64,000 bases of DNA, from the NCBI GenBank assembly GCA_963667505.2, contig OY763490.2, positions 2,046,001 to 2,110,000 on the forward strand, given 5' to 3'. This stretch comes from Aldehydirespirator sp963667505 (GTDB lineage Bacteria; Actinomycetota; Acidimicrobiia; Acidimicrobiales; Aldehydirespiratoraceae). A program made the translations under genes and the position numbers. Shown in pieces: positions 55,789-63,991 of this stretch (positions within the stretch are counted from its first letter, which is position 1; each line of letters begins with the position of its first letter). The notes beneath the pieces were generated by a model that saw only the letters and a list, made by a program, of their open reading frames with translations, was not told the origin of the DNA and ran no database searches.

Positions 55789-57764
55789 GCCGGGGCCTCC
55801 CCCATCCGGGCCGCACCTTCCGGCGCTGCACCCTCCGGCGCTGGGGCCTCGCCCTGCTGGGCGGCCTCGCCGAGGTAGGCGGCCTTCACCGCGGGGTGGG
55901 CCTGCACCTCGTCGGGCGTGCCGACGGCGATCATCCGGCCCTGATCCAGGCAGTAGACCCGGTCGCAGATGCCGGTGATGAAGCCGAGGTCGTGGTCGAT
56001 GACCAGCACCCCTGCGCCCACGGCCGCGGCCATGCTCCTGACGCTCTCGACCATCGCCAGCGACTCGGTGTCGCTCATCCCGCTGGTCGGCTCGTCGAGC
56101 AGCAGGAAGGCAGGCTCGGCCGCCGCGGCCCGGGCCAGTTCCAAGCGGCGGGAGTTGCCGTAGTCGAGCTGGCCGGCTCGGCGGTTGCGCTGGTCCCACA
56201 GGCCCGCCCCGGCCACGATGGCGTCGATGTCGGCCCGGCTGCCGCCGTTGCGGTGGACGGCGGCCATCAGCGCGGCCACCTCCACGTTCTCGCGCACCGT
56301 CAGCGACGAGAACAGCCTGAGGTTCTGGAACGTGCGCACCAGCCCGGCGCGGGCGATGGCGTAGGAGGGCTCCGCAGTCAGCCCCATCGTCCCGAGGCGC
56401 ACCTCTCCTCCGGTGGGGTCCACGATGCCGGTCATCACGTTCACCAGCGTCGTCTTGCCCGCCCCGTTGGGGCCGATCAGCCCCACGATCTCGCGGTTGG
56501 AGACCTCGATGGAGGCGCCGTCGAGGGCCCGGAAGCCGCCGAACTCCACGGTCACCCCGCTGGCGGACAGGTCGAGGGCCTTGGGGGCCGGGGCCTCGGC
56601 CGCCGCGGTCGGCGGCCGGCGGCGGACGAAGCGGCGCCACATCCAGGAGTCGACCTCCCAGTCGTCCAGCACGCCGTTGGGCCGCCAGATCATGAAGACC
56701 ACCATGGCCAGGCCGAGCAGCACGGTGGGCAGCCCCTCCCGGAACACCCAGTCGAGGGGCCCGTCGAGTCCGAGCCCGAACACCTCGTAGCCGTCGGAGC
56801 CCATGCGTCGGGCGCCCTCGCGCACCGCGGTGATCACCCCGACGCCCAGCAGTGCGCCGGTCACGCCGTTGCGTCCGCCGACCACGAGCATGACCAGCGT
56901 GAGCAGCGTGTAATGGAAGAAGAAGAACTCCGGCAGGAGGCTGCCGATCTCGTAGACACGCAGCGAGGCGGCCACCGACACCACCGCCACCGACAGCAGT
57001 AGCGCGATGGTCTGCTGCACCACGGGGTTGACGCCCATGGCCCGGGCCGCGAGGTTGTCCTCGCGGGCCGCGTGGTTGAGCCGTCCGATGCTGCTGCGGG
57101 CGAACAGCAGGGCCAGCGCGATCGAGGCGAACAGCGCGATGTAGATCGGTGTGCGGGTCTGGAGCGTGTCGCCGATCCCGAAGGTCAGCCCGGCCCGCTC
57201 GCCGCCGGTCAGCTCGTTCCAGCTCTTGGCCACCTCGTGGGTGAAGAACAGCAGGGCCAGGGTGATGACCGTGGGCGCCACCGAGCCTGACCGGGCCCCG
57301 GAGCGTCCCAGGCCGATCCCCACCACCACCGCCACGGCGAGCGTGATCCCGGTGGCCGCCGCGGTGGCGGCCAGAGGCGCCATCTCCACGTCGGCCAGTC
57401 CCCAGGGAGCGTTCGGGATGCGGGTGTGCTTGTCGTCCGGCTCTATCGCGAAGATCGCGAAGGCGTATCCGGCCACCGCGCCGAATCCGATGTGGCCGAA
57501 GGAGAAGACGCCGGTGTTGCCGACGTAGATCTGGATGCCGATCACCATCACGGCGTCGATGAGCATCGCGGTGATCAGCTTGTCCGCCGACGCGCCCTCC
57601 ACGACGGCCGTGTACAGCAGTCCGGCGCCGACGAACAGCGCGAACAGCACGACCGCGCCGGCCAGGGGGAACGCCACGTCGCGCCGCAGGCTCGGGAACA
57701 CCAGACCCGCCTCGCGGCGACGATGCCGCGCCCAGGAGGCCGCCGGGGCGAGCCGGTCCGCCAT
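55785..57764 (-). CDS. branched-chain amino-acid-type ABC transporter, LivM permease-LivG ATPase fusion
   Basis: One chain of 659 aa. Residues 1 to about 395 are a LivM-like permease with about eight to ten membrane segments (LAGAVVLFALFVGAGLL, LAVAVVVGIGLG, IALLLSVAVVSVAAS); the rest is a LivG-like ATPase with Walker A GPNGAGKTTL, signature LDYGNSRRLELARA, Walker B FLLLDEPTSGM and H-loop VIDHDLGF. The signature is unusual (YGNS instead of YGQQ). LivF, the second ATPase, is not encoded nearby, so either this ATPase homodimerises or a LivF lies elsewhere. Start ATG 57764 shares a base with the livH stop. Confidence 0.88.
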   Translation of the reverse strand: MADRLAPAASWARHRRREAGLVFPSLRRDVAFPLAGAVVLFALFVGAGLLYTAVVEGASADKLITAMLIDAVMVIGIQIYVGNTGVFSFGHIGFGAVAGYAFAIFAIEPDDKHTRIPNAPWGLADVEMAPLAATAAATGITLAVAVVVGIGLGRSGARSGSVAPTVITLALLFFTHEVAKSWNELTGGERAGLTFGIGDTLQTRTPIYIALFASIALALLFARSSIGRLNHAAREDNLAARAMGVNPVVQQTIALLLSVAVVSVAASLRVYEIGSLLPEFFFFHYTLLTLVMLVVGGRNGVTGALLGVGVITAVREGARRMGSDGYEVFGLGLDGPLDWVFREGLPTVLLGLAMVVFMIWRPNGVLDDWEVDSWMWRRFVRRRPPTAAAEAPAPKALDLSASGVTVEFGGFRALDGASIEVSNREIVGLIGPNGAGKTTLVNVMTGIVDPTGGEVRLGTMGLTAEPSYAIARAGLVRTFQNLRLFSSLTVRENVEVAALMAAVHRNGGSRADIDAIVAGAGLWDQRNRRAGQLDYGNSRRLELARAAAAEPAFLLLDEPTSGMSDTESLAMVESVRSMAAAVGAGVLVIDHDLGFITGICDRVYCLDQGRMIAVGTPDEVQAHPAVKAAYLGEAAQQGEAPAPEGAAPEGAARMGEAPA

Positions 57765-58651
57765 CACACCCGCTCGGCGTGGGCCACGCTCACGAGGCCC
57801 TGGGGGCGGAAGATGAACAGCAGCGCGATCAGGGTGAACACGACCCCCTCGGTGAGCGCGGCGGCCGTTCCGGGCAGCCAGGTGCGCAGCATCACCTCGG
57901 CCAAGCCCAGCGCCAGGCCGCCGATCACCGAGCCTTTGAGGCTCCCGAGCCCGCCGATGAGCGCGGCGAGCACGCCGCTGAGCATCGGGTCGATCCCCGC
58001 GGTGGGCGAGGTGTGGCCCGCCCGCATGAGCCAGAAGATCCCGGCGATGCCGGCCAGCGCCCCCGACAGCGCGAACGCGCCTCGGATCACCCGGTCGGAG
58101 TTGACGCCCATCAGCCGGGCCGCGTCGAAGTCGGAGGCCGCCGCCCGCAACGACAGTCCGAACATGGTGCGCTGCAGGATGGCCACCGTGACGGCCAGCG
58201 TCACGACGGTCACGACGATCACGACGGTGTCGAACACCTCCACTCGCAGCGGCCCGACCGTGAAGGTGTCGGCGATCCAGCCCGGCTCGGCGAACGTCTG
58301 CACCCGGGCGCCGATGTACATCAGGAAGATCGCCGACACCAGGAAGTGGATGCCGAACGACGTGAGCAGCTGCGTGAACTCCGACGAGCCGCGCACCCGG
58401 CTGAAGGCGATCCGCTCGATGAGCAGGGAGGTGGCCACCGACACCACCACGATCAGCGGGGCCACCAGGTACCACGACCAGCCGTTGCTGAACGCGGCGT
58501 AGGCCGCGTAGCCGCTCACGGTGATCAGCTCGCCGTGGGCGAAGTTCAGCAGGTGCATGACCCCGAAGACCACGGCCACGCCCAGCGCCAGGAGCGCGTA
58601 GATGCTGCCTCTGCCCAGCCCGTCGATGAGGTTCTGGACCAGCTCGATCAT
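57764..58651 (-). CDS. branched-chain amino-acid-type ABC transporter permease LivH
   Basis: Integral membrane permease of 295 aa with eight or so hydrophobic segments. Family motifs: FVQNLIDGLGRGSIYALLALGVAVVFGVMHLLNFAHGEL (N-terminus) and AALIGGLGSLKGSVIGGLALGLAE (the coupling region), then IALLFIFRPQGL. It follows the substrate-binding protein gene and is joined to the LivMG fusion by a TGATG junction. Confidence 0.9.
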   Translation of the reverse strand: MIELVQNLIDGLGRGSIYALLALGVAVVFGVMHLLNFAHGELITVSGYAAYAAFSNGWSWYLVAPLIVVVSVATSLLIERIAFSRVRGSSEFTQLLTSFGIHFLVSAIFLMYIGARVQTFAEPGWIADTFTVGPLRVEVFDTVVIVVTVVTLAVTVAILQRTMFGLSLRAAASDFDAARLMGVNSDRVIRGAFALSGALAGIAGIFWLMRAGHTSPTAGIDPMLSGVLAALIGGLGSLKGSVIGGLALGLAEVMLRTWLPGTAAALTEGVVFTLIALLFIFRPQGLVSVAHAERV

Positions 58652-58705
58652 GACGCGGCTCCCCGCACGCGAGTGCTCGGGCGGGACGATCCTACGGGTC
58701 GGCTC

Positions 58706-60034
58706 CTACCTCATCTCGACGAGCACGTCCTCGCCGTCGACGATCCGCTTGATGGGGACGGCCTTGGGAGGCGTGCCCGTGGTGCCGGCGTAGGTGATCA
58801 CTCCGCTGAAGCCCTCGAAGCCGTCGATCTGCGACACCGCGTCGCCGATCTGGGCGGGGTCGGTGCAGCCGCAGTCGACGATGCCCTGGATGCCCAGCAG
58901 CAGCGAGTCGACATAGAGGCCCATGAATCCCTGGCTGTCCAGCACCTCGCCGTCGTGGGCGTCGGAGTACCCCTGGAGCAGGCGGTCGTTGAGCCCGCCC
59001 GGCGCCACGTGGATGTGGGGTGTGTGGACGATGCCCTCGTTGTTGGCCTCGAAGGCGATGCCGGTGGCGTCCAGCGCGTCGGTGCCGATATAGGTGATGT
59101 TGTCGAAGCCCGCTCCCTCGAGCTGGCCCCTGAGCGCGGTGACCTGGTAGCCGAGCGCGGCCGAGAAGAAGGCCTCGTTGTTCTCGAGCACCTCCGACAG
59201 TTCGGCCACCTGGGCGGAGAAGTCGGTGTCCTCGAACCACACGTAGGTGTGCTCGGCGACGATCTCGCCGCCACCGGCCTCGAAGACCTCCTTGAACACG
59301 TCGGGGTTGTAGCCGGTGTAGGGGCCGGGCTGGGTGAACACGAAGGCCCGGGTGATGCCCTGGTCGAGGGCCCATTCGGCCGCGGCGGTGGACTGGCCCC
59401 GGTCGTCGAAGCTCACCAGGAACGAGTTGTTGTCCATGTCCGAGAGCGTGGGCTCGGTGGACGCGGCCACGAACACCGGCACCTGGCCGCCGGTGGCCTG
59501 CAGAATGGGCAGCGTGAAGTCGGCGAAGGGCGGGCCGATCAGGAAGTGCGCGCCCCAGTCGAGCAGATCCTGTGCGGCCACGCCTGCGGTGGTGGCGTCG
59601 CCGCCAACGTCCTCGACCCGCACCTCGACGGGCGTGCCGTTGACGCCTCCGATGCAGTTGATCAGGTTGGCGAAGTGGGGCACCAGCATCGAGCCGGGGA
59701 TGTCGACGAAGCCGACGACGTCGCTGAAGTCCATGGCCATGCCGACCCTGATGGGCTCGCCGCTGGGCGCCTCGGCGCAGTTGTCGAGGTCGGCGTTCAG
59801 GGCGGCCTCGATGTCGACGGCCTGGCCCATCGCCTCGTCCATCTCCTCGGGCTCAGCCGTCTCCTCGGGCTCAGCCGTCTCCTCGGGCTCCGGCGCGGCG
59901 GTCGTCTCGGGCGCCGCCGTGGTCTCGGGCGCCGCCGTGGTCGCAGGCGCTGCGTCATCGTCGCCGTCGTCGCCGCAGCCAGCCGCGACAAGGGCCAAGA
60001 CCGCTACGAGCGCGATCGCTGACTTGAACTTCAT
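58706..60034 (-). CDS. ABC transporter substrate-binding lipoprotein (Liv/amide type)
   Basis: Periplasmic-binding-protein fold of 442 aa, exported and lipid-anchored: signal MKFKSAIALVAVLALVAAGC with lipobox cysteine 20. An acidic Thr/Ala/Pro/Glu linker with EPEETA repeats (residues about 25-70) precedes the type I fold (IRVGMAMDFSDVVGFVDIPG, FASTEPTLSDMDNNSFLVSFDD). It presents an amino acid, amide or short organic acid to LivH/LivMG. First gene of the block; an A+T-rich region lies upstream. Confidence 0.88.
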   Translation of the reverse strand: MKFKSAIALVAVLALVAAGCGDDGDDDAAPATTAAPETTAAPETTAAPEPEETAEPEETAEPEEMDEAMGQAVDIEAALNADLDNCAEAPSGEPIRVGMAMDFSDVVGFVDIPGSMLVPHFANLINCIGGVNGTPVEVRVEDVGGDATTAGVAAQDLLDWGAHFLIGPPFADFTLPILQATGGQVPVFVAASTEPTLSDMDNNSFLVSFDDRGQSTAAAEWALDQGITRAFVFTQPGPYTGYNPDVFKEVFEAGGGEIVAEHTYVWFEDTDFSAQVAELSEVLENNEAFFSAALGYQVTALRGQLEGAGFDNITYIGTDALDATGIAFEANNEGIVHTPHIHVAPGGLNDRLLQGYSDAHDGEVLDSQGFMGLYVDSLLLGIQGIVDCGCTDPAQIGDAVSQIDGFEGFSGVITYAGTTGTPPKAVPIKRIVDGEDVLVEMR

Positions 60035-60093
60035 GGGAAGTACCTCCTCCTGAGATCGGTGCAGCCAACATAGACCCCCGCCGCTCCGCGCGC

Positions 60094-60126
60094 AAATTTC
60101 TTATACAAAGTAAAGAATGCAATATG
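60094..60126. promoter_or_regulatory. A+T-rich promoter/operator upstream of the Liv operon
   Basis: This A+T-rich patch, AATTTCTTATACAAAGTAAAGAATG, is unusual in such G+C-rich DNA and lies about 65 bp upstream of the binding-protein start. It contains partial dyad TTCTT ... AAGAA and a TATACAAAGTA core like GntR-family sites. The exact -10/-35 cannot be fixed. Confidence 0.4.
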
Positions 60127-60186
60127 CGGATGCCGCCTCCCGGGCCCGCCCCACCGGCTCATGCGCCACATGCCGCGCCGCTTGCC

Positions 60187-60296
60187 GCGGCGGCCGATCA
60201 AGGCGCGGCAGAGACCGTCAGCTGGGCAGTCTAGGATCGTGTGTCATGCTGGGCGGGCCGGCGGCGGCCGATCAAGGCGCGGCAGAGACCGTCAGC
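60187..60296. repeat. duplicated thrH 3' end (74 bp period)
   Basis: A perfect 36-bp repeat: 60187-60222 and 60261-60296 (core CGGCCGATCAAGGCGCGGCA). The second copy contains the last codons and TGA of thrH; the first is in the gap downstream of the gene. Confidence 0.88.
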
Positions 60297-60901
60297 AGGT
60301 CGAGCAGGTCTTCGTAGGAGGCGCAGGCCGGGTATTGGGGATGCTCGGCCCGCACGTTGGCCGGAGCGCGGAACAGCACGCCGGTGTCGGCGGCGGCGAG
60401 CATGGTGATGTCGTTGTAGGAGTCGCCCACCGCGGTCACTCGGTAGTTGAGCGACCGGAAGGCTTCGACCGCCCTCGCCTTCTGGTCGGGCAGCCGCAGC
60501 CGGTAGTCGGCGAGGCGGTCGCCCTCCACCACCAGCGTGTGGCACAGCAGCAGCGGCCAGCCGAGATCGGCCATGAGGGGGCGGCCGAACTGCTCGAAAG
60601 TGTCCGACAGCAGCACCACCGGCACGCGGGACCGCAGCTCGTCGAGGAACTCGCGGGCGCCCGGCAGCGGCACGAGTCCCCCGACCACCTCCATGACCGT
60701 GCTCATCGTGACCCCGGCCGCGTCGAGGGCCGCGATCCTGCCCTTCATCAGCACGTCGTAGTCGGGCTCGTCGCGGGTGGTGCGCCGCAGGGCGTCGATG
60801 CCGGTGCGCTCGGCCACCGCAATCCACACCTCCGGGGTCAGCACCCCCTCGACGTCGAGCGCGACGAGGGACGGCGCGGGGGACGTCCGGGCCAAGTTCA
60901 C
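60272..60901 (-). CDS. thrH: ThrH-like HAD phosphatase (phosphoserine phosphatase/homoserine phosphotransferase)
   Basis: HAD enzyme of 209 aa matching ThrH along its length: LVALDVEGVLTPEVWIAVAERTGI (nucleophile Asp), LRRTTRDEPDYDVLM, LPGAREFLDELR, VVLLSDTFEQFGRPLMADLGWPLLLCH, and VTAVGDSYNDITML (metal-binding acids). ThrH in Pseudomonas dephosphorylates phosphoserine and can phosphorylate homoserine. It stands alone between the Liv operon and the VOC gene. Its 3' end is duplicated 74 bp downstream. Confidence 0.87.
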   Translation of the reverse strand: MNLARTSPAPSLVALDVEGVLTPEVWIAVAERTGIDALRRTTRDEPDYDVLMKGRIAALDAAGVTMSTVMEVVGGLVPLPGAREFLDELRSRVPVVLLSDTFEQFGRPLMADLGWPLLLCHTLVVEGDRLADYRLRLPDQKARAVEAFRSLNYRVTAVGDSYNDITMLAAADTGVLFRAPANVRAEHPQYPACASYEDLLDLLTVSAAP

Positions 60902-60989
60902 GGCTCGGCCCGGACGCGCCGGGTCAGGTTCTCAGGTGCGGCCACGGGCCGAGAATCAGCCTTCGCCCGATCGCTGTCGGCTGTCCGCG

Positions 60990-61454
60990 CTAGTGGCCGT
61001 CCCCGCTCATCATCGCGGCGGCGCGGCGGTCCAGTTCCTCGTCGTCGACGTCCTCGATGTGGGTGGCCACCCCCCAGCGGTGGCCCCAGGGATCCTCGAA
61101 CTGGCCGGACCGGTCGCCGTAGAACTGGTCCTCCACCGGTCGCAGCTCGGTGCCGCCCGCGGCCAGGGCGGCTGCGAAGGTGGCGTCGGAGTCCTCGACG
61201 TACACGTTCGTCGAGACCGGCGTGCCGCCCAGGGTCTTGGGCCCGACCACGCCCATCTCGGGGAACTCGTCGGACAGCATGATCATCGAGTCACCCAGCG
61301 ACAGCTCGCAGTGGCCGACCCGGCCCTCGAAGGTCATGCGGTGGCGCTCGTCGAAGCCGAACACGCTCTTGTAGAACTCGATGGCCTCGGCCGCGCCGTC
61401 CACGCACAGGTAGGTGGTGATTCTCGGGTAGTCGTCAGGAATGGGGTTGACCAT
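60990..61454 (-). CDS. VOC family protein (glyoxalase/bleomycin-resistance fold)
   Basis: Vicinal-oxygen-chelate fold protein of 154 aa, two beta-alpha-beta-beta-beta modules: ITTYLCVDGAAEAIEFYKSVFGF and VYVEDSDATFAAALAAGGTEL, ending DPWGHRWGVATHIEDV. It is of the PhnB-like group, usually of unknown substrate. ATG 61454 (MVNPIPDDYPR) fits; the frame extends 10 codons further upstream without support. Confidence 0.83.
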   Translation of the reverse strand: MVNPIPDDYPRITTYLCVDGAAEAIEFYKSVFGFDERHRMTFEGRVGHCELSLGDSMIMLSDEFPEMGVVGPKTLGGTPVSTNVYVEDSDATFAAALAAGGTELRPVEDQFYGDRSGQFEDPWGHRWGVATHIEDVDDEELDRRAAAMMSGDGH

Positions 61455-61653
61455 TTGGGGCGGCTTCCTTTTCTCGGGGTACAAACGGCTAGCCCGGCAG
61501 ACGGGGCCGTCCGCGTCAGCACCGCATTATCGCCGCCCCGAGCCCCGCTTGCTCACCGCCAGATTCCGGCACCCGCTGGCCCATCATCTCTTCCCCGTGA
61601 TGAGGCCCTTGCCTTGATGCCGCCGGTCGCTGACCGGTAGCCGCTCGACGGAG

Positions 61654-62499
61654 TCAGCTGTAGGCGGGGTAGCGCTTGCCTCGCGGCTCCACGCCTTCGT
61701 CGGCCTCGAGCCCCCAGGAGGTCCAGCCCGGGCGCGGGTACCTAGCGAACAGCTCCAGGTAGGGGCCCGGGGAGCACGCCTCGATGATCTCGTACTGCTC
61801 GTCGGGCTTGCGGGAGTGCTCCCGCTTGCGCGTCTCGATCATGTTCACCTGCCGACGGCCCGGCGGCAGCGTCCGCATGCTGCCCCGCACACCGAAGAGG
61901 ATCATCTCGGTCACGTTGCGGAAGTAGAAGCCGACGCCGCGGCCGTCGGGCCCGCCGTCCTTGCGGCGCTTGGCCCACACGAGGTTCGACTTGTAGACGA
62001 ACCCCCAGGACTCCATCACCGCGAGCCCGTCAGCGATCAGGGCGTTGGGGACCCACAGGTAGAGGTGGGCCTGCTCGGCCACGACCTCCGCCACCGGCAA
62101 GGCCCGGATCTCGGCGGTCGTCATCGTGTCATAACGCGACAGCCGACGATGCTCTGGCGCGACCTTCCCGGTGCGGTTCAGGAAGCGCCAGGGCGGGTCG
62201 GCGAGAAGCGTCGAGAACGGACGATCTGCCAGCGCCCTCAGGTCGTCGGCGGCATCGCTCGACGCTCCGTTCCTGTCCGGCTTCGAGCCGCGCCCGTCAC
62301 GCGGCTGCGGCACCACGCGTATCTCGTGGCCCAGAACCTCCGCGAGGCGCGCGATGGTCGAGAGCTGCGGGTTGTGGCCGTTCCCGCTAAGGAGCCGCCG
62401 CACCGAGGCCGGCTGAGTCTCGGCCAGCCGCGCAAGTTCGGCCTTCGACACGCCTGCCCTCGTTCGGGCCTGGTCGAGTTCCCTGAGAAGATCGGTCAT
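61654..62499 (-). CDS. HTH (Cro/C1-type) plus MT-A70 family adenine methyltransferase
   Basis: Protein of 281 aa. Residues 1-65 are an XRE-like helix-turn-helix (KAELARLAETQPASVRRLLSGNGHNPQLSTIARLAEVLGHEIRVV). The MT-A70 methyltransferase domain follows, with SAM/catalytic motif TLLADPPWRF (DPPW at 101-104) and YLWVPNALIADGLAVMESWGF, ending FARYPRPGWTSWG. It would methylate adenine N6 in DNA or RNA. The HTH resembles HigA-type antitoxins, so a self-regulating, stand-alone methyltransferase or a remnant of a restriction or phage system is plausible. No cognate nuclease adjoins. Confidence 0.85.
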   Translation of the reverse strand: MTDLLRELDQARTRAGVSKAELARLAETQPASVRRLLSGNGHNPQLSTIARLAEVLGHEIRVVPQPRDGRGSKPDRNGASSDAADDLRALADRPFSTLLADPPWRFLNRTGKVAPEHRRLSRYDTMTTAEIRALPVAEVVAEQAHLYLWVPNALIADGLAVMESWGFVYKSNLVWAKRRKDGGPDGRGVGFYFRNVTEMILFGVRGSMRTLPPGRRQVNMIETRKREHSRKPDEQYEIIEACSPGPYLELFARYPRPGWTSWGLEADEGVEPRGKRYPAYS

Positions 62500-62567
62500 C
62501 GAGATTGGTCACCGCCCGTACTGACCGTAACACCTGCGTTACAGACAGTCGGATATTTGACGCTAGC

Positions 62568-62705
62568 CGTGGGGTGTGACGCTCGGACCTCCACCACAGC
62601 GATCAAGTCTTCGTCGGGCGGGATTTCGACGCCGGGCCTCAAGGACCACCCGCACCGCGCGCTCGCGAAGCTCATCCGGATGCTGGCGAGCTCTGCCCTG
62701 TGCTA
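62568..62705 (-). pseudogene. IS3-type transposase orfA fragment
   Basis: On the minus strand HPDELRERAVRVVLEARRRNPA matches the N-terminus of IS3-family OrfA proteins (usually YPEELRERAVRLVLEAR). It degenerates into an Arg-rich frame within 45 codons, so only a stub is left. No inverted repeats were found. Confidence 0.5.
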
Positions 62706-62790
62706 GAAATAGAGGAATAGAGTTCAGAAAATAGAAATCAACTTGTCTGAGAATAGAATCTTGGCCTAAGCACAATAGAATCGACTGAGT
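62700..62790 (+). promoter_or_regulatory. A+T-rich leader with repeated AATAGA motifs
   Basis: The stretch upstream of the ATPase gene contains AATAGA or AAATAGA at least five times (from 62707 to 62780) in otherwise G+C-rich DNA. It lies directly before the GTG start and is probably a promoter or regulatory region. The 313-bp gap 62500-62812 holds only this and the IS3 stub. Confidence 0.4.
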
Positions 62791-62812
62791 GCTGGCGACA
62801 GGGAGACGTGCA

Positions 62813-63991
62813 GTGCCACCCAAGATTCTCGAGCGCAGGGTCGCATCGGCAAGCGACGCCAACGGGCTGCTGCACGAGCGGCTGGCGTCCTATCCTGCGG
62901 TCGCGTTGGTCGGCCCCCGCCAGTGCGGCAAGACGACCCTGGCCCGCTCCCTGGGCGGCCGCTACTACGACCTGGAGCAGGAGGCCGACCAGCTGAGGCT
63001 CGACCTCGAGTGGGCCGACGTAGTCGCCTCCGACGAACTCGTGATCTTGGACGAGGCACAGGCCGACGCCGAGGTCTTCGCCCGCCTGCGGGGTGCCATC
63101 GACACCCACCGCGGCCGCAACGGACGCTTCCTGTTGCTGGGCTCGGTCGCCCCGTCGCTGATGATGCGAGCCTCCGAGTCGCTCGCGGGCAGGCTGAGCG
63201 TGGTCGAGTTGACACCGCTGTCGCTCGCCGAACTCCACGCCGAGGCTCAGGCGAGGCTGTGGCTCTGTGGCGGATATCCCGACGGAGGAGTGCTGACCGG
63301 CGCTGGATTCCCGCAGTGGCAGCACGACTACCTCGACTTGCTGGCCCAACGCGACCTGCCGTCCTGGGGCCTGCCCGCGAGGCCCGCTTCCACGAAACGG
63401 CTCTTCAGGATGCTGGCGGCCTGCCATGGGCAGCAGTGGAACGCCAGCGAGGTCGGACGCGGGCTCGGGCTCTCGTACCACACCATCAACGGGTACGTGG
63501 AACGCCTAGAGGACGCCTTCCTCGTACGCAGGCTTCCGGCCTACCACGCGAGCATCCGCAAGCAACTGTCCAAGCGGCCCAAGCTGTACTGGCGCGACAG
63601 CGGACTGCTGCACGCCCTGCTGGGCGTGGAGGACGCCGATGACCTCCTGGCTCAGCCTCAGGTGGGCGCGAGCTGGGAGGGACACGTAATCGATCAGATC
63701 GTCACCGCGCTTCAGCAAGTGGGACGGCGCTTCGACGCCTGGCACCTGCGCACCGCCGACCGGCGCGAGGTGGATCTTGTGCTCAAGATGGGGAACGAGC
63801 TCTGGGCTGTCGAGGTCAAGCTCACCACCCGGCCGTCCCGCCGCCACTTGGCCCACCTCAACGAATGCGCAGACCTCATCGGTGCCAGCCGGCGCTTCCT
63901 GGTTACCCGGCAGCCCGGAATCACCCGCAGCGACACACAAACGCTCTGCGACCTTCCCGCCATGGTCGCCACAGTCGTTGGCGAGGCTTGA
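62813..63991 (+). CDS. AAA family ATPase with C-terminal DUF4143 domain
   Basis: ATPase of 392 aa. P-loop VGPRQCGKTTLARSL (residues 34-48), Walker B ELVILDEAQ, sensor FLLLGSVAPSLM, then a winged-helix DUF4143 part (LSYHTINGYVERLEDAFLVRRLPAY) and a nuclease-like C-terminus (REVDLVLKMGNELWAVEVKLTTRPSRRHL, with the PD-(D/E)XK-like D...E-K arrangement). It stands alone. Such proteins are common, scattered genes of uncertain role, sometimes linked to defence. GTG 62813 has GGGAG 7 bp upstream; GTG 62789 is the alternative. Confidence 0.82.
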   Translation: MPPKILERRVASASDANGLLHERLASYPAVALVGPRQCGKTTLARSLGGRYYDLEQEADQLRLDLEWADVVASDELVILDEAQADAEVFARLRGAIDTHRGRNGRFLLLGSVAPSLMMRASESLAGRLSVVELTPLSLAELHAEAQARLWLCGGYPDGGVLTGAGFPQWQHDYLDLLAQRDLPSWGLPARPASTKRLFRMLAACHGQQWNASEVGRGLGLSYHTINGYVERLEDAFLVRRLPAYHASIRKQLSKRPKLYWRDSGLLHALLGVEDADDLLAQPQVGASWEGHVIDQIVTALQQVGRRFDAWHLRTADRREVDLVLKMGNELWAVEVKLTTRPSRRHLAHLNECADLIGASRRFLVTRQPGITRSDTQTLCDLPAMVATVVGEA

